Origin: Nonomuraea pusilla
GTDB taxonomy: Bacteria > Actinomycetota > Actinomycetes > Streptosporangiales > Streptosporangiaceae
NCBI RefSeq assembly: GCF_900109355.1
Contig: NZ_FOBF01000001.1
Coordinates: 186,001-250,000, forward strand
DNA length: 64,000 nucleotides
Reading direction: 5' to 3'
A model generated the notes under the pieces. It searched no databases and had not been told where the DNA came from. It saw only the letters and a list, made by a program, of their open reading frames with translations. Positions within the stretch are counted from its first letter, which is position 1. Every line of letters starts with the position of its first letter. Both the position numbers and the translations under genes were made by a program. Shown here one piece after another: positions 51,401 through 61,200 of this stretch.

Positions 51401-54112
51401 CACCCAGCCGGACGGGACTGTGCCGCCGTTGGCGGCGTAGAGGGCGTAGGAAGCGCCGTTGGAGCTCAGTTCCTTGGTCACCACGCTGCGCCAGGCGGCG
51501 CCGGTCACCGTGGTGGGGTTGACCCAGGCCGACAACGTCATCCCGGTCGTCAGGCGCAGCGACGCGGCATGCGCGACCGTGACCATGCTGGATGAGCCGT
51601 CGAACGACAGCGCCTTGCCGTACTTGCCGTTGGCCCAGGCGGTGCTGCTGCCCGTGCCGGGGTTGTTCTGCCCGGAGGAGTCGGCCACGCTCGTGCCCGA
51701 GCCCTCGTTCATGCCGTAGGCGGCCACCAGGCCAGGAACCGGCGGCGGCGTGTCCGCGCCCGTGGTGAACGACCAGGTGTAGGGCGCCATGACATTGCCA
51801 GAGGCGTCCTTGGCGCCGCTCACGTCGACCCGATGCGCCTTCGAGGCGGCGAGTGGCGAGGCCGGCTTGAACGTCCATCGTGAGGGACCGCCCGCAACGG
51901 TGCCCTGCACGGGCGTGTCCGAAGCGTCTTTGACCGTGATCTGAACCTCGGACACCGCTTCGTTGAACGTCACCTTGATCTCGGTGTTCAGAGGAACGTT
52001 CGTCGCCTGGTCGGCCGGGTCGGTGCCGGCGACAGAAGGCGCTGTCGTGTCCGCCCCACCGGTGGTGAACGTCCACGAGTAGGGGGCCATGGTGCTGCCG
52101 GCGACGTCGGTCGCGCCGGTCACCTCCACGGTGTACGCCATGTTCTCGGCCAACCTCTGCGCCGGCGTGAATGTCGCCAACGTCGCCTGCGGATCCGCGG
52201 ACATCGTCCCCGCCACCGCTGTCCCGGAGGAATCCTTGACCGAGATCTGCGTGTCGGTCACCGGCTCGTCGAACTGGACCGCGATGAGCGTCCCCGGGTT
52301 GACCTCCGTGGCATCCTTGCCCGGTATCTGCTGTGTCACCGTAGGCGGCTGGCCGGGAGTGGGATCCATGTCCTCCCAGGTCTCCTCATCCAGCGGCAGC
52401 GAGCCCTCCGGAAGGACGTTGAAGGGGCTCTCGGCCTCCGCTCGGACCGCGGAGCTCTCTTCGGTCGTCGTAGCCGGCACCTCGGGCGACACGGTCGAGA
52501 CCTGGGTCACCATGGCGTTCGCTTCCGCGTCGGTCAGGGTGTCCATGTCGATGGGCGAGTCGGACAAAAGGGTGTGGCCCTCGGGGTGGGTGGGCGCCGG
52601 GGTGTAAGTGATGATGAGCGCGGGCGGGTGACGGTAGCCGGGGTAAGGGCTGCCGCCGCCGAACTGGCTGGAGTAGTACTGGCGCCAGTTGATCGCGGCG
52701 GTCTCGCTGGCCGCCTTCAGCACGATCCCGTGGTTGGCCTCGCCCTGTTGAATCCAGGCGCGGGTCATGGCGGTGACCTCGTAGAAGAGTTCCTCGTCCT
52801 TGGCGCACCAGGTCGCGGGGTCGGCGTCGTAGTTGTAGCCGGCCCGGTTCACCGTCTCCGGGGCCGTGCTCGAGGGCTGGTTGTACCAGTCCAGGCTGTC
52901 GACTGTGCCGTTCAGGTTCCAGGCGGAGGTGACGCGTGCGGCCTGGATGCCCGCGCCCATGGTCTCCCCGCACAGCTGTCCGTTGGGTCCGCCGGACTTG
53001 TAGTTCCATATCCGCAGGTCGGCGTCGTTGACGGTGGCGCCCTTCAGCACCGGGTCGCTGGTGTTGAACTTGAGGTACACACGGGCGATGTCGGCGCTGG
53101 TGGAGGTGGTGCCCGCGCGGAGGTACCCGGCTGCGGAGTTGTTGTTGTAGGGGTCGTTCTTGCTGATCCAGGCGTCGTCGGGGGCGCCGCCGCCGAACCA
53201 GGTGGAGGACGCGGCGACGGTCACCGGGTAGGTCACCGCAGGATCGGCCAGGAACTTCTCGTCCGGGGTGAACACCAGCTCCGAGGTCTTCCCGGTGGTC
53301 TCGACCTGCGCCTTGACCGAGTGGGTTCGGCCCTGGTCGGGGGCGGCCTCGACCTTGGCGTCCGTCGCGGTCAGCACGATCGGCGCGGCCTTGGCCTTAC
53401 CTTTGGCGTCCTTGAGCTGCGGCAGCCCCTGCGATGTCTTTCCGAAGGTGGTGCCCTCAGGCAGGGTGAGCGGCAGCCGTACGGTGACCGGGCCGGCCGG
53501 CCGCTGCCGGAAGACCACCTGGGAGATGAAACCGTCGGCCTGCGCCAGCACCACCAGATCCGCGCCCGGCGCGACGGCGTCGGGATAGGTGACCGCGTTG
53601 CCGGAGACCTTGGGTTCCGGGAGCGCGCGGGTCACGCCCAAACCGATCTCGCCGTGCTTTCCGGGGGCGGACACCAGTTGCTTGGCGCCGCGTCCGCCGA
53701 AGGTGAGCGGGGTCTTGACCCGGGTGGCCTGCAGCTTGCCGTCGCGGGTGACGATGCGGGTGTCGATGGGTTCCCAGGTGCCGCTGGCCGCGTTCTTGAG
53801 CTGGACGGGCCGGGTGTGCAGCTCAGCTCGCATGTTCTTGCCGTCGGGGTTGGCCCAGACCTTCATGGTCTCGGTGGAGTGGGTGGGGACCTCGACGGGT
53901 TTGCCGGTCTTGGCCGCCTGGTCCCAGGCCGCTTTGAGTGTTGGTTCCGTGGTGCCGGCTGTTGTCTCGGATGCCGTGGCCGGGGGTGGCGTGGGGCCCT
54001 GGGCGATCGCGGGCGCGCTCATGAGCGAGAGCGGGAGTGTCAGAGCCGCGATCAGGGCGCCGCGGCGGCGCGTTCGGGTGGACAAGCCGGGCGCTAATCG
54101 GCGTGCGTTCAT
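48467..54112 (-). CDS. giant secreted multidomain protein with C-terminal NucA/NucB-like nuclease
   Basis: 1,881 residues from ATG 54112 (AAAGG ribosome site). Order: signal peptide (LIAALTLPLSLMSAPAIAQ); a beta-rich segment; a DNRLRE-type domain (about 310-510); two Big_5-like units (about 590-790); LamG 1 (about 795-985); fibronectin III (about 1000-1085); LamG 2 (about 1110-1310); a linker; a Cys-rich region; and a C-terminal domain with NRTCTERFGPGWY and CDEYPFASTLEGA (about 1820), the signature of NucA/NucB deoxyribonucleases. The long adhesive stalk and nuclease tip resemble polymorphic toxins or a surface DNA scavenger. The next gene may be its immunity partner. Confidence 0.85.
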   Translation of the reverse strand: MNARRLAPGLSTRTRRRGALIAALTLPLSLMSAPAIAQGPTPPPATASETTAGTTEPTLKAAWDQAAKTGKPVEVPTHSTETMKVWANPDGKNMRAELHTRPVQLKNAASGTWEPIDTRIVTRDGKLQATRVKTPLTFGGRGAKQLVSAPGKHGEIGLGVTRALPEPKVSGNAVTYPDAVAPGADLVVLAQADGFISQVVFRQRPAGPVTVRLPLTLPEGTTFGKTSQGLPQLKDAKGKAKAAPIVLTATDAKVEAAPDQGRTHSVKAQVETTGKTSELVFTPDEKFLADPAVTYPVTVAASSTWFGGGAPDDAWISKNDPYNNNSAAGYLRAGTTSTSADIARVYLKFNTSDPVLKGATVNDADLRIWNYKSGGPNGQLCGETMGAGIQAARVTSAWNLNGTVDSLDWYNQPSSTAPETVNRAGYNYDADPATWCAKDEELFYEVTAMTRAWIQQGEANHGIVLKAASETAAINWRQYYSSQFGGGSPYPGYRHPPALIITYTPAPTHPEGHTLLSDSPIDMDTLTDAEANAMVTQVSTVSPEVPATTTEESSAVRAEAESPFNVLPEGSLPLDEETWEDMDPTPGQPPTVTQQIPGKDATEVNPGTLIAVQFDEPVTDTQISVKDSSGTAVAGTMSADPQATLATFTPAQRLAENMAYTVEVTGATDVAGSTMAPYSWTFTTGGADTTAPSVAGTDPADQATNVPLNTEIKVTFNEAVSEVQITVKDASDTPVQGTVAGGPSRWTFKPASPLAASKAHRVDVSGAKDASGNVMAPYTWSFTTGADTPPPVPGLVAAYGMNEGSGTSVADSSGQNNPGTGSSTAWANGKYGKALSFDGSSSMVTVAHAASLRLTTGMTLSAWVNPTTVTGAAWRSVVTKELSSNGASYALYAANGGTVPSGWVQTDPDTSATADGLSPLPVNSWSHLALTYDGAALRLFVNGQQINQTSLSGSLYDDGNPLRIGGNVAWNEYFSGLIDEVRIYNRAQTAAEIQTDMTTPIGQAAPPDTQAPTAPGSLAATGGSGGAQLTWTASTDNVGVTGYRIHRFTTPGFTPSAANQVGSVTASTFTDGGLAAGTYYYQVLATDAAGNLSPSSNEVSAAVTAPPATPGLVAAYGMNEGSGSIVGDSSGQHNTGAASDTTWANGKHGKALSFNGASSWVTVPHAQSLRLANTLTLSAWVRPAAVDAWHTVLMKENASGPAYGLYASYGGVPLGWLSNATTFKSVVGDDPLPINEWSHLAVTYNGTIITLYLNGTQIDQTPMTGNLADDGGVLRLGGNNIWLDEFYSGLIDEVRIYNRVQTAAEIQADMNAPIGAAATSTATQQQRLNAATDPAPAIDRLTVDGGRTVDGATLASTLTPRLTTWLSAGREGDAKVEVEIAGKPTKSAKAGEARTDRRLIWSGEVTAKPGDTRVSLQVPEGKLRDGEKARWRARIVTDQQTEAGGWTAWSQLAVTTAASQEPAKTSAAIASESAQAMLAPSDFPYDPITFAQCWQNMNRASRVGGYTKNSFNWCGSWYLHQTRERESKIFGFVEVEQNTGVVGYRFSYAIRTAVGNKVADKKGDSDTVKAQKRANAEVGARNIEVWVIIDQVKPFDNLPDSAAMHANGKLTVDFQIKGDPGGSCKPLAGHDNSAVTRTLQNWNNYSHHFRFTSDKLASTGANRVSTCTLIPRLYYEGSLEGEEDGYIYNKRDEVGVIKKSFRCDTSELVLMYYGGCIFPEITPVLGLSTADRLLYKGRMIDNKAKLHAVHIKEAMTSGKRIPGSPDRIAQNPLSPTPLTRAWPGKNAGEVEYENRQVVNRTCTERFGPGWYEANKEHCDEYPFASTLEGAANDDFDFSVKLIPECANCAAGSTQSIFWMRYRVLPGDTFYVKIYDGQPPAQ

Positions 54113-54339
54113 GCACAACCTTTCGAAAAAGTAGCAAAACAGCCCCGATCATCACATGATGGTAAACTAGAAGTAAAGATCGTTTTCAGTATCGGGAACG
54201 GGATGCTCCGTGATCACAGATCGCGTGGACCCACCCTCCGCCGAATCACATTCGTCCAGCTCATGGCCTTGTGGAGCTCTGTCGGTGAGCATCTGAGATC
54301 GGTGATCTTCGTCGGTCGCGGCGACTTCGGCCTGTCGCC

Positions 54340-54465
54340 GGGCGGAACCTCTACGGGTGAGGCGGCGGCCATGCAGGCTTCGATGGTGGCGCAGCGGTTG
54401 ATGGCCGGGGCCTTCCGGTCCCGTTCGTAGTCGCGGGCCAGACGGCGACAGGCGGTCAGTGATCT
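54340..54465 (-). pseudogene. C-terminal fragment of another transposase
   Basis: On the minus strand, KRSLTACRRLARDYERDRKA followed by PAINRCATIEACMAAA matches the end of IS5-group transposases that finish with RLARDYER and a helix. Nothing before it belongs to the same element, so it is a relic next to the second IS. Confidence 0.55.
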
Positions 54466-54469
54466 CTTT

Positions 54470-55239
54470 TCATCCTTGGGCGACTTCGTAGTTCTGCAGA
54501 AGAGCGATGGCCTTGCAGAGGTGGCCGGTCTTGCGTGGGCAGCAGCGGAGCTTCCGCAGGATGCGCCAGGTCTTGAGCTGGGCGTTGGCGCGTTCGCCTG
54601 GACGGCGAAGGCGGGCGTGTGAGCGGTTGGCCTGCTTCTGGGAGGCGGGCTTATCTCTGCCCTTGTAGGGGGTGATGACCGGACCACCGGCGCCCTGGTA
54701 GCCCTTGTCCGCCAAGACGATGATCCCGGCCGGTTCCAGTTCCCTCAGGACGCCCCAGATCCGGGCAGCGCTGAGATCGTGCGTCCTGCCCGGCAGCGCC
54801 CCCGACGTCCACAGGATCGCCCCATCCGGTGAGGCGATGACCTGGACGTTCATCCCGTGGACGCGGTGCTTGCCGGAGAAGTACGGACGGTCGGCGGCGA
54901 TCCGGTCGGTGCGGATCAGAGTGCCGTCCAGCACCAGGTAGTGCAGTCCGTCCCGGCGGGCCTCGCGCAGCGCCTGCCCGAGCTTGGGCGAACGCGCCGA
55001 CAGCAACATCACGGTCTCTTCCACATACCGCCAGGCGGTCGCGGTGGAGACACCGAACCCGGCCCCGAGCTCGGTGAACGTCTCACCCTTGCGCAGGTGG
55101 ACCAACACCAGCAGGGCCTGCTGTCCCGGGTTGAGCAGCCGCCAGGCCGACTTGATCGCCTTACGGTGCCGGCGGATCACTCCGGCGACGTAGTCCAGCG
55201 TTTAACGCGACAAATCGACACAGCACGATAGAACAGCAT
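54470..55239 (-). mobile_element. IS5-family insertion sequence, transposase frameshifted near its start
   Basis: The main frame (54470-55180 and just upstream) encodes a DDE transposase with an HTH (FGVSTATAWRYVEE), LVLDGTLIRTDR and IIVLADKGYQG for the Asp residues, and RRPGERANAQLKTWRIL for the Glu. The natural start is ATG 55239 (LFYRAVSICR), but that frame is out of phase by one base near 55205, so the gene is interrupted. A one-base loss in the AAA run is the simplest reason. I could not define the terminal inverted repeats. Confidence 0.82.
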
Positions 55240-55990
55240 CCGAGGCGCCTGGTTGTGACGGATCTGGATGTGGTGATCAATCCATCTACCAGGGGTTTCT
55301 TGCGTCGTCAGGCGATCGCCAAGCTCGCGATCACGCTGTGACCAGCGCTCTGCCGTCAGGGAGATGAATGAGCCTCAAGTGATGCTGTAATAGCACGCGG
55401 CCCCGGCCCCCGGTCGCGTCGGTGGAGGACTGCACAGCACTACTCGCGTACAGGCGCCCACATTAGGAGAGCGTGCGCTTCTGCGACCCCACAGGCATGT
55501 TGACCTGGGTGAACGTTCTACAGGCGACCCGTGTCGGCGAAGATCATCCCCTGTATATCCCTAGCCCGAGCGGGACAGCACCACAACGTCATCCGATGGC
55601 AAGGGGACCCGTACCGCAGGGCCGCCAGGCCCGAGGAACGGAAGCCCCGCGGCAGTGATCAACGCCGCCAACGGAGAGAAACTTCGCCGCCTGACCCGCC
55701 ATCCCCTCCACAACATCGGCATTCAATACGTCCGCAGCTATCGTGCCCGGTGGAATATCCCCTGAGAACCGTGGACGGTCAGATCCACCGTCGTGATGCC
55801 TTGTCGCTCTCACTGGCACGCACAGCCTGATCTTCCGCCTTTCAGGCGGAGCAATCACCCTGCTCGGCTGATCGAGACCATGGACAGGCGCGTATGGAAG
55901 GCGTCGCGGATGTGTAGGCGTGTAGGCGTGTGGGGACTATCGCGTCGTATCATCTCAGCCAGAGCGCTTCCCCAAGGAGGTTGAAGTCAT
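55240..55990. other. long gap without a clear gene
   Basis: About 750 bases with mixed composition and frequent stops. Three tandem copies of TGTAGGCG-like sequence lie at about 55913-55938. No promoter, RNA or protein is convincing. It separates the IS remnant from the helicase island and may be the scar of earlier insertions. Confidence 0.4.
55834..55850. terminator. small perfect hairpin
   Basis: TCCGCCT (55834-55840) and AGGCGGA (55844-55850) form a 7-bp stem with a TTC loop in the gene-poor gap. Its role is unknown. Confidence 0.3.
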
Positions 55991-56047
55991 AAAAGCAACC
56001 TCGAAGGCTTAGCTGATGAACAATTGGATCTCGACTTCGATCCTTAG
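55991..56047 (+). pseudogene. possible relic of a small peptide gene
   Basis: AAGGAGG at 55974 is a perfect ribosome site, but where an ATG is expected the sequence is AT followed by AAA. Read from 55991 the frame gives KSNLEGLADEQLDLDFDP and a TAG at 56045. If one G were restored after AT (55989-55990) it would start MKSNLEG. The acidic LDLDFDP end resembles leader motifs of some lanthipeptides (FxLD type), but no core follows. This is a guess from one short sequence. Confidence 0.22.
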
Positions 56048-56087
56048 GACGAGGCGCGGTCCTCAGAGAGTTGTATAGCTCAGAGAA

Positions 56088-56119
56088 GGGGGAAGGCCGG
56101 TAATACGCCTTCTTCCCCC
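56088..56119 (-). terminator. terminator of the helicase operon
   Basis: GGGGGAAGGC (56088-56097) and GCCTTCTTCCCCC (56107-56119) pair with a 3-base bulge, 10 bases after the stop of the UvrD-like gene on the minus strand. Confidence 0.55.
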
Positions 56120-56128
56120 ATCCATCAT

Positions 56129-58288
56129 TTACGCCAGCAGCCCTTCAAGAAATGGACTCGGTTGACCCGCCCAGGTGATGGAGAGCGCTTCTCGAGCGCG
56201 AGTGGCAGCGACGAACAGCAGCGACCGTTCCCTCTGTAGATCGCGCCTGCGGTCGAGGTGGTCGACCGTCTCTGCTGTGACCGCGATACCAAGCGGGACA
56301 TGCACAGCATCGGCGCCGATAATGGCCACAGCACGGAACTCTAGTCCCTTGGCACGATGCATGGTCATGGTCTGGACGCTTGCGGCCGAGGCCGGCTTCT
56401 GCCCGGACTTCACGAGCGTGGCGGTGATTCCAGCGGCGCTGAGCGCATCGGCTGCGGCCAACGCCGCCGCACCCGTCCGGGCGAAGACCGCGATTTCCTC
56501 AAGTGGGATCCCACGGTCATGCCAGGAACGGACTCTTTCTCTCAGCCCGGCCAGTTCGGCGGCCGTGGATGGATATCCCTTGATGTCCGGTTTCCCGCCC
56601 TGAAGCACTGATCGATACCCCTTTAGGGTCGCCGAACCCTCGTCGAGGTCATCGGGGAGCTCGTCGCCGGAGAGTTTCAGAGCATCGGCGAGAATCTGCC
56701 GGGTGGTGCGGTAGTTTAGAGTGAGCCGTTTGGAACGACCGCCGCGGACGTCGATGCCGAGCTTGCCGAGTGTCACCCGGTTGTCGTAGATCCGCTGGAA
56801 GGTGTCACCGACGAGGAACATGTCGTCGGGGCCGGCGGGGACGAGGGCACGGAGCAGCTTCCAATGTGCGGCGTGCAGGTCCTGGGCTTCGTCGATGACG
56901 ACATGCCGGTACGGCCGGTCCGCCTCGCTCCAGGTTGCGGCGACGTCGCTGGCCTTGACCGCGGCCTGTTTGAATCCGATGGCCTTGTCCCGGTCCAGAC
57001 GGCGCTCGAACTCCTGCACGAGCTTCCACACCTGGAGACGCTCGGCACGAGTGAGCCGCCGTCCGCGTCCGGATCGGCGCGCCGCAAAGTACTCGTCACG
57101 GGTACGGATGTTCTGAGCGAGAATGACCTGTTCCCACTCACTGATGAGGAAAAGCCGGTCGAAGCTCGTCTGACCGGAGGTGGCCACAACGTCGTCCCAC
57201 CGGACGGCGATGGCGGCGTCACCGAGGACTTCAACTCCCGCCCACTGGGATTCCGAGTCCCGACGCAGCACATCGCGTACAACCTTGTCGATGTTGAGGA
57301 CCTCGACCTTGCCGGTCAGCTCCGGCCCTCCGAGGTCGTCGAGGAGCCGCCCGAGCAGGTCGGAAAGGGCGTTCGTGTAGGTTGTCAGCAGGATCCTCTT
57401 CCCCGTGCTGGCCGGGATCCGATCGGCTAGCGCCTTGACCCTGTGCAGCGCGACGACGGTTTTTCCTGTGCCAGGGCCACCCGTGACCTTGACTGGGCCG
57501 TTGTAAGGCTTCGCCCGGTAGGCGATCTTCCGTTGTTCAGGGTGGAGGTAGACCCGCCACTCCGACATCGGCTTGAGCAGCATCCGCTCCAGTTCTTCGG
57601 TGTCATCGGTAACGATGGCAAATGTCTCGCGAGTCGCGGGCCGTTCCGCGGCGGCGCTGTAGTCCTCCGGATCGATCTCATCCTCGGCTTTCGATCCCGC
57701 GACGATGTCCTCCCAGACCTGATCGACGGTGTGGCCATCGGCGAGCGCCAGCACCACCTGCGCGGCGAGTTTGGGAATGGTCTCGGTGATGCCGAGTAGC
57801 GCGTCCTCGCTGCGGATCTCACGGAGCACTGGGACGAGCGAGGCATTGACGCCGAGCTTTCCGAAGTCCGCATCTGAGATCGCGTCGAAGTAACCCTTGG
57901 TCGTGATTCCGGGGTCGGTGTCGCCACTGCGGACCAGAATCTCCCGGATGGCTCCGTGGTCCCAAAAGTCCACGCCACCGGTGACCTTGTTGATGTCCCA
58001 GACGATACGGGCTGCGTAGGTGTACGCGTCGTCGTGGGGTCTGATCGTCACCAAGTAGAACGTGTCGGCGGTAGGGCGGAACAACACGGCCCGGAAGTTG
58101 TCGTTGACCCGAGCCGTCCAGATCTCCTTGCTCAACGCGCCCTGCGGCTGTTTGAGGTTCAGGCCGTTGCCGTCGGGATCCTTGCGGAGCTTCAGCATGA
58201 AATCGATGACTCTCCGCTGGATCGTCGCGTCCAGACCCTGGTATGCCTTCTCAAAACTGTCCGCGAACAGGACATTGGCCTTAGCCAC
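56129..58288 (-). CDS. RelE-like domain fused to a UvrD/Rep-type helicase
   Basis: 719 residues. The first 95 (SFEKAYQGLDATIQRRVIDF, then WTARVNDNFRAVLFR and YLVTIRPHDDAY) have the strand order and basic residues of RelE/ParE toxins. After a linker comes a superfamily 1 helicase: Walker A GGPGTGKTVVALHR (about 268), Walker B VVIDEAQDLH (about 464), LTLNYRTTRQI, TMHRAKGLEFRAV and FVAATRAREAL. The helicase is complete. The GTG at 58288 overlaps the stop of the giant gene upstream by 8 bases, after an AGGAG site, so the two are one unit. RelE-helicase fusions are known but their role is unclear; defence is likely from the neighbour. Confidence 0.88.
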   Translation of the reverse strand: MAKANVLFADSFEKAYQGLDATIQRRVIDFMLKLRKDPDGNGLNLKQPQGALSKEIWTARVNDNFRAVLFRPTADTFYLVTIRPHDDAYTYAARIVWDINKVTGGVDFWDHGAIREILVRSGDTDPGITTKGYFDAISDADFGKLGVNASLVPVLREIRSEDALLGITETIPKLAAQVVLALADGHTVDQVWEDIVAGSKAEDEIDPEDYSAAAERPATRETFAIVTDDTEELERMLLKPMSEWRVYLHPEQRKIAYRAKPYNGPVKVTGGPGTGKTVVALHRVKALADRIPASTGKRILLTTYTNALSDLLGRLLDDLGGPELTGKVEVLNIDKVVRDVLRRDSESQWAGVEVLGDAAIAVRWDDVVATSGQTSFDRLFLISEWEQVILAQNIRTRDEYFAARRSGRGRRLTRAERLQVWKLVQEFERRLDRDKAIGFKQAAVKASDVAATWSEADRPYRHVVIDEAQDLHAAHWKLLRALVPAGPDDMFLVGDTFQRIYDNRVTLGKLGIDVRGGRSKRLTLNYRTTRQILADALKLSGDELPDDLDEGSATLKGYRSVLQGGKPDIKGYPSTAAELAGLRERVRSWHDRGIPLEEIAVFARTGAAALAAADALSAAGITATLVKSGQKPASAASVQTMTMHRAKGLEFRAVAIIGADAVHVPLGIAVTAETVDHLDRRRDLQRERSLLFVAATRAREALSITWAGQPSPFLEGLLA

Positions 58289-61200
58289 CGAGGCTCCTCA
58301 GTTCTTCGATGAGATTGGCAGGGTCAGGGACACGATCGGGCTCCACGTGGTGGACCCGCCACCCCGCAAGGCCGTAAGCTTCGTCCCTTTCTGGATCAAT
58401 GTCCACCACGACGGCGATGCGCCTGTCGGGCCAGGCAAGCTCGGCCAGGAATGCCTCATCACCAAGCTCGTACCCCACCTGCGGCAGCGGCGCCTGTGCA
58501 TAGGCGAGAGCACGGAGCATTCCTTCCAGTACCGACGAGGCAAGCTCCGCCACATCGGCCCAGGCCGGTGGTAGTTTCTGCACGTCGTCCTCTGCCACGA
58601 CCGCGGAGAGCAGCGGCACCCGGTGCCGGTCGAGCATCCCGGTCTGGGATAGTGCGGTCTGCTCGAAGTAGCGGCGCGGGCCCGTGAGGAACTGGAGCAG
58701 GTTGGACCAGGCGAGCCATTCGGCCCAGCGGGCGCGATGGTCGTGCTCACCGAGCGCCTCCGGTCGATCGTCCAGGCAGGTGAACACCGACCATGCCCGC
58801 GGGTCCTTTCTGCCCGAGGAGCTGGGTCTGTCGTCGCGGAAGCCGATGATACGGCAGCCGGTGGGAGTCGCGGCCTCCAGCACAACGACGTCATCCGTGC
58901 CCGAGGCCCCAGGCGCGTTCTTCTGCCCGGAGAGCAGGTCGGGAAGGTGTGCTCCGATCTCCTTCCTGGACGACAAGGTGACCTTCCCGCTCCCGATCAG
59001 CCCACTCAGCAGCGCGATCGCGCGGTTCGCCCACTGCTCCGGTTCGGGGTTCTCCAAGAAAGCCAGGAGCGATTCCACGGGATTGAGCAGGGCGTCGTCC
59101 AGTTGGCCTGAGGAAGACTCGTCTTTCTGGCTCAGCTTCTGATACTGCGCGAGGGCGTTGTCGAGCCCCTGACTCGTCAGGAGCACTGGCCGCTCCGCGC
59201 GGACATGGACCCCCTCGCCGACGGCCTTCGCCCAGGCCTTGACGTCATCCCAGGTGAGTTGCCAGACCCAGGTCCCTCCGTCTCGGAGAGACGACCTCTT
59301 CGCCGCGTCGACGGCGATTTCGTTGTTCTTCCGGCTCGCGTGGTAATCGAACCCGTCGAGGAAGACCGCCACCTTCGGTCCATTCTCGGTCTCGAACACG
59401 TAGTCGGGCTCACTGCGTACTGCGGCATGCTCGACGACGTGGTCACGCATTCGCCAGCGGACCGCCTCACCGTGCCGCGGTTTGAGTTTCAGCTCGAATT
59501 CGACGCCACGTGACCCTGCCCTGGGGACAAGGGAGAACCGGTCCCGCTCGGCCTTGTCCTCCTGCGCCTTGTCCGCCTTGGACCGCAGGGTCTCGACGAA
59601 CAACCGCTCCAGCTCGCTGTCAGCCAGTGCATCGAGCGAGATGTCAGCCAGCGTGTCGACCGGCTCGACGTCCCACTCTTCGACGAGATCGGACAGGAGC
59701 TCGATCGCCGTGTCCTTGGAGACCAGTTCGTACTCGTCCGGCCGAACGAACGGCAGCAGGCACCGGTGGCAGGGCTGCCTGTCCTCCTTGCCACACAGGC
59801 AGGCGCGCATGTGAGCCAGGGAGAGGGACAGTACCCGGTGCATCGTGTCCTCGTCGGCCAGGTGCTCCACGTAACCGGTGCCGCCGGGCATGATGTCGTG
59901 CAGCACCAGGAACCGACGCGGCACGTCCCGGTCCTCACCCGGCATAGTCGCCACAACCACGTCGAGGTGGTCCGGTTCTCCGCCGAAGTGCTTGGTGACA
60001 CCCAGCAACAGTGCGGCTCTGAAGGACACCAGTCGTCTAGGCACCAGCGTGGTGGAGAACGGTAGGAGCACCCGGAGCGCCTGCGTCCGCAGCTCATACC
60101 CAGTCATGAGCCTGATGGGTCGCTCCTTGAGTACTCCCTTGTCTCGCTGCAGGCACCAGCGGGAGTGCCGCGTGCCGATCCGCTGCGCCTCCCGGTCGTA
60201 CGCGGCGGGATGGACGCCTTGCACGGCGCCACAGTCCTGGCAGGCCTGGAACCCAGGGGTGGTGACCTGCTCACCTGCGACGGTGAAGTCCGCTCCGGCC
60301 ACCCCGCGGGGGCCGAAGTTAATCCGCCGGATCACCGCCTCCCGGGCGAATTCCACGCCGAAGAACCGGCCCGCCTTCCATGCGCGCGATCCCTGCGGCT
60401 GCGCCGGGTCAATGTCGACGAGTGTGAACTCCTCATAATGTTGCCGTTCGCGTTCGTCGCGCTCGTCTGTGACACGGGCGTCCTCTCGTCGCTCCCGGGC
60501 GTAGGTCCGCTCCGGGCGCAGGACTTTCAGCCCGGAGGCCGCCGGATCGGAGATCCCGCCGTCACCGCAGCGCGGGCACCGGTCGATGACGGCCTGCTCC
60601 GCGTCGGGCTGCACGTATCCGCAGCCGCGGCAGAACCGCCACGTCGTGTAAGCCTCATAACTCGCGGTCCCGATGTCCAGTACGTCCACGATGTACTTGG
60701 ACCCGGCAGCATAGAAGGTGTTGCCGGGCGCGAACTCCGTCAGCGCGTATCTGGGCGCCCGGCCGTACTCGGCCTTCTCCTCCTGGTACTCGCCGTCGGA
60801 ATCTCGCCACCACAGCGACGCCTCCAGCCAGCCTGCGTCGTCGTGCAGTGTGTAGTTGGGCAGCAGGCCCAGCCGGACGAGAGCGTTGAGGGAGTCCTCC
60901 TTCACTAGGTCGTCCAGACGCCGGCGTACCGCACGCAGTTCGGCAAACAGCGCCCGCCTGTCCTCCTGCCTGTCGTGCTCGGTGGTGTGCATCGGGATGG
61001 CATCGAATGCCTTGTTGATGGCCGCCAGGCGCTGCTGCAGTTCTGCACGCCGCCGCCGCCATGCCTGGACGGCCTTGCCCACCTCGGTGTGAATGCCCCC
61101 AGCGGCGAAACGGCGCACCGCCTGCCGCGCGGCCCCGTCCTCGGCGGTCTTGTCCGGGAACCGGCGGAGGAATGCCGCGTCCATCTCGGGGAAGAGCGCG

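Noticed and set aside
48662..52607. Plus-strand frames within the giant nuclease gene
   Set aside because: They are antisense to LamG, Big_5 and nuclease motifs and show no domain of their own.
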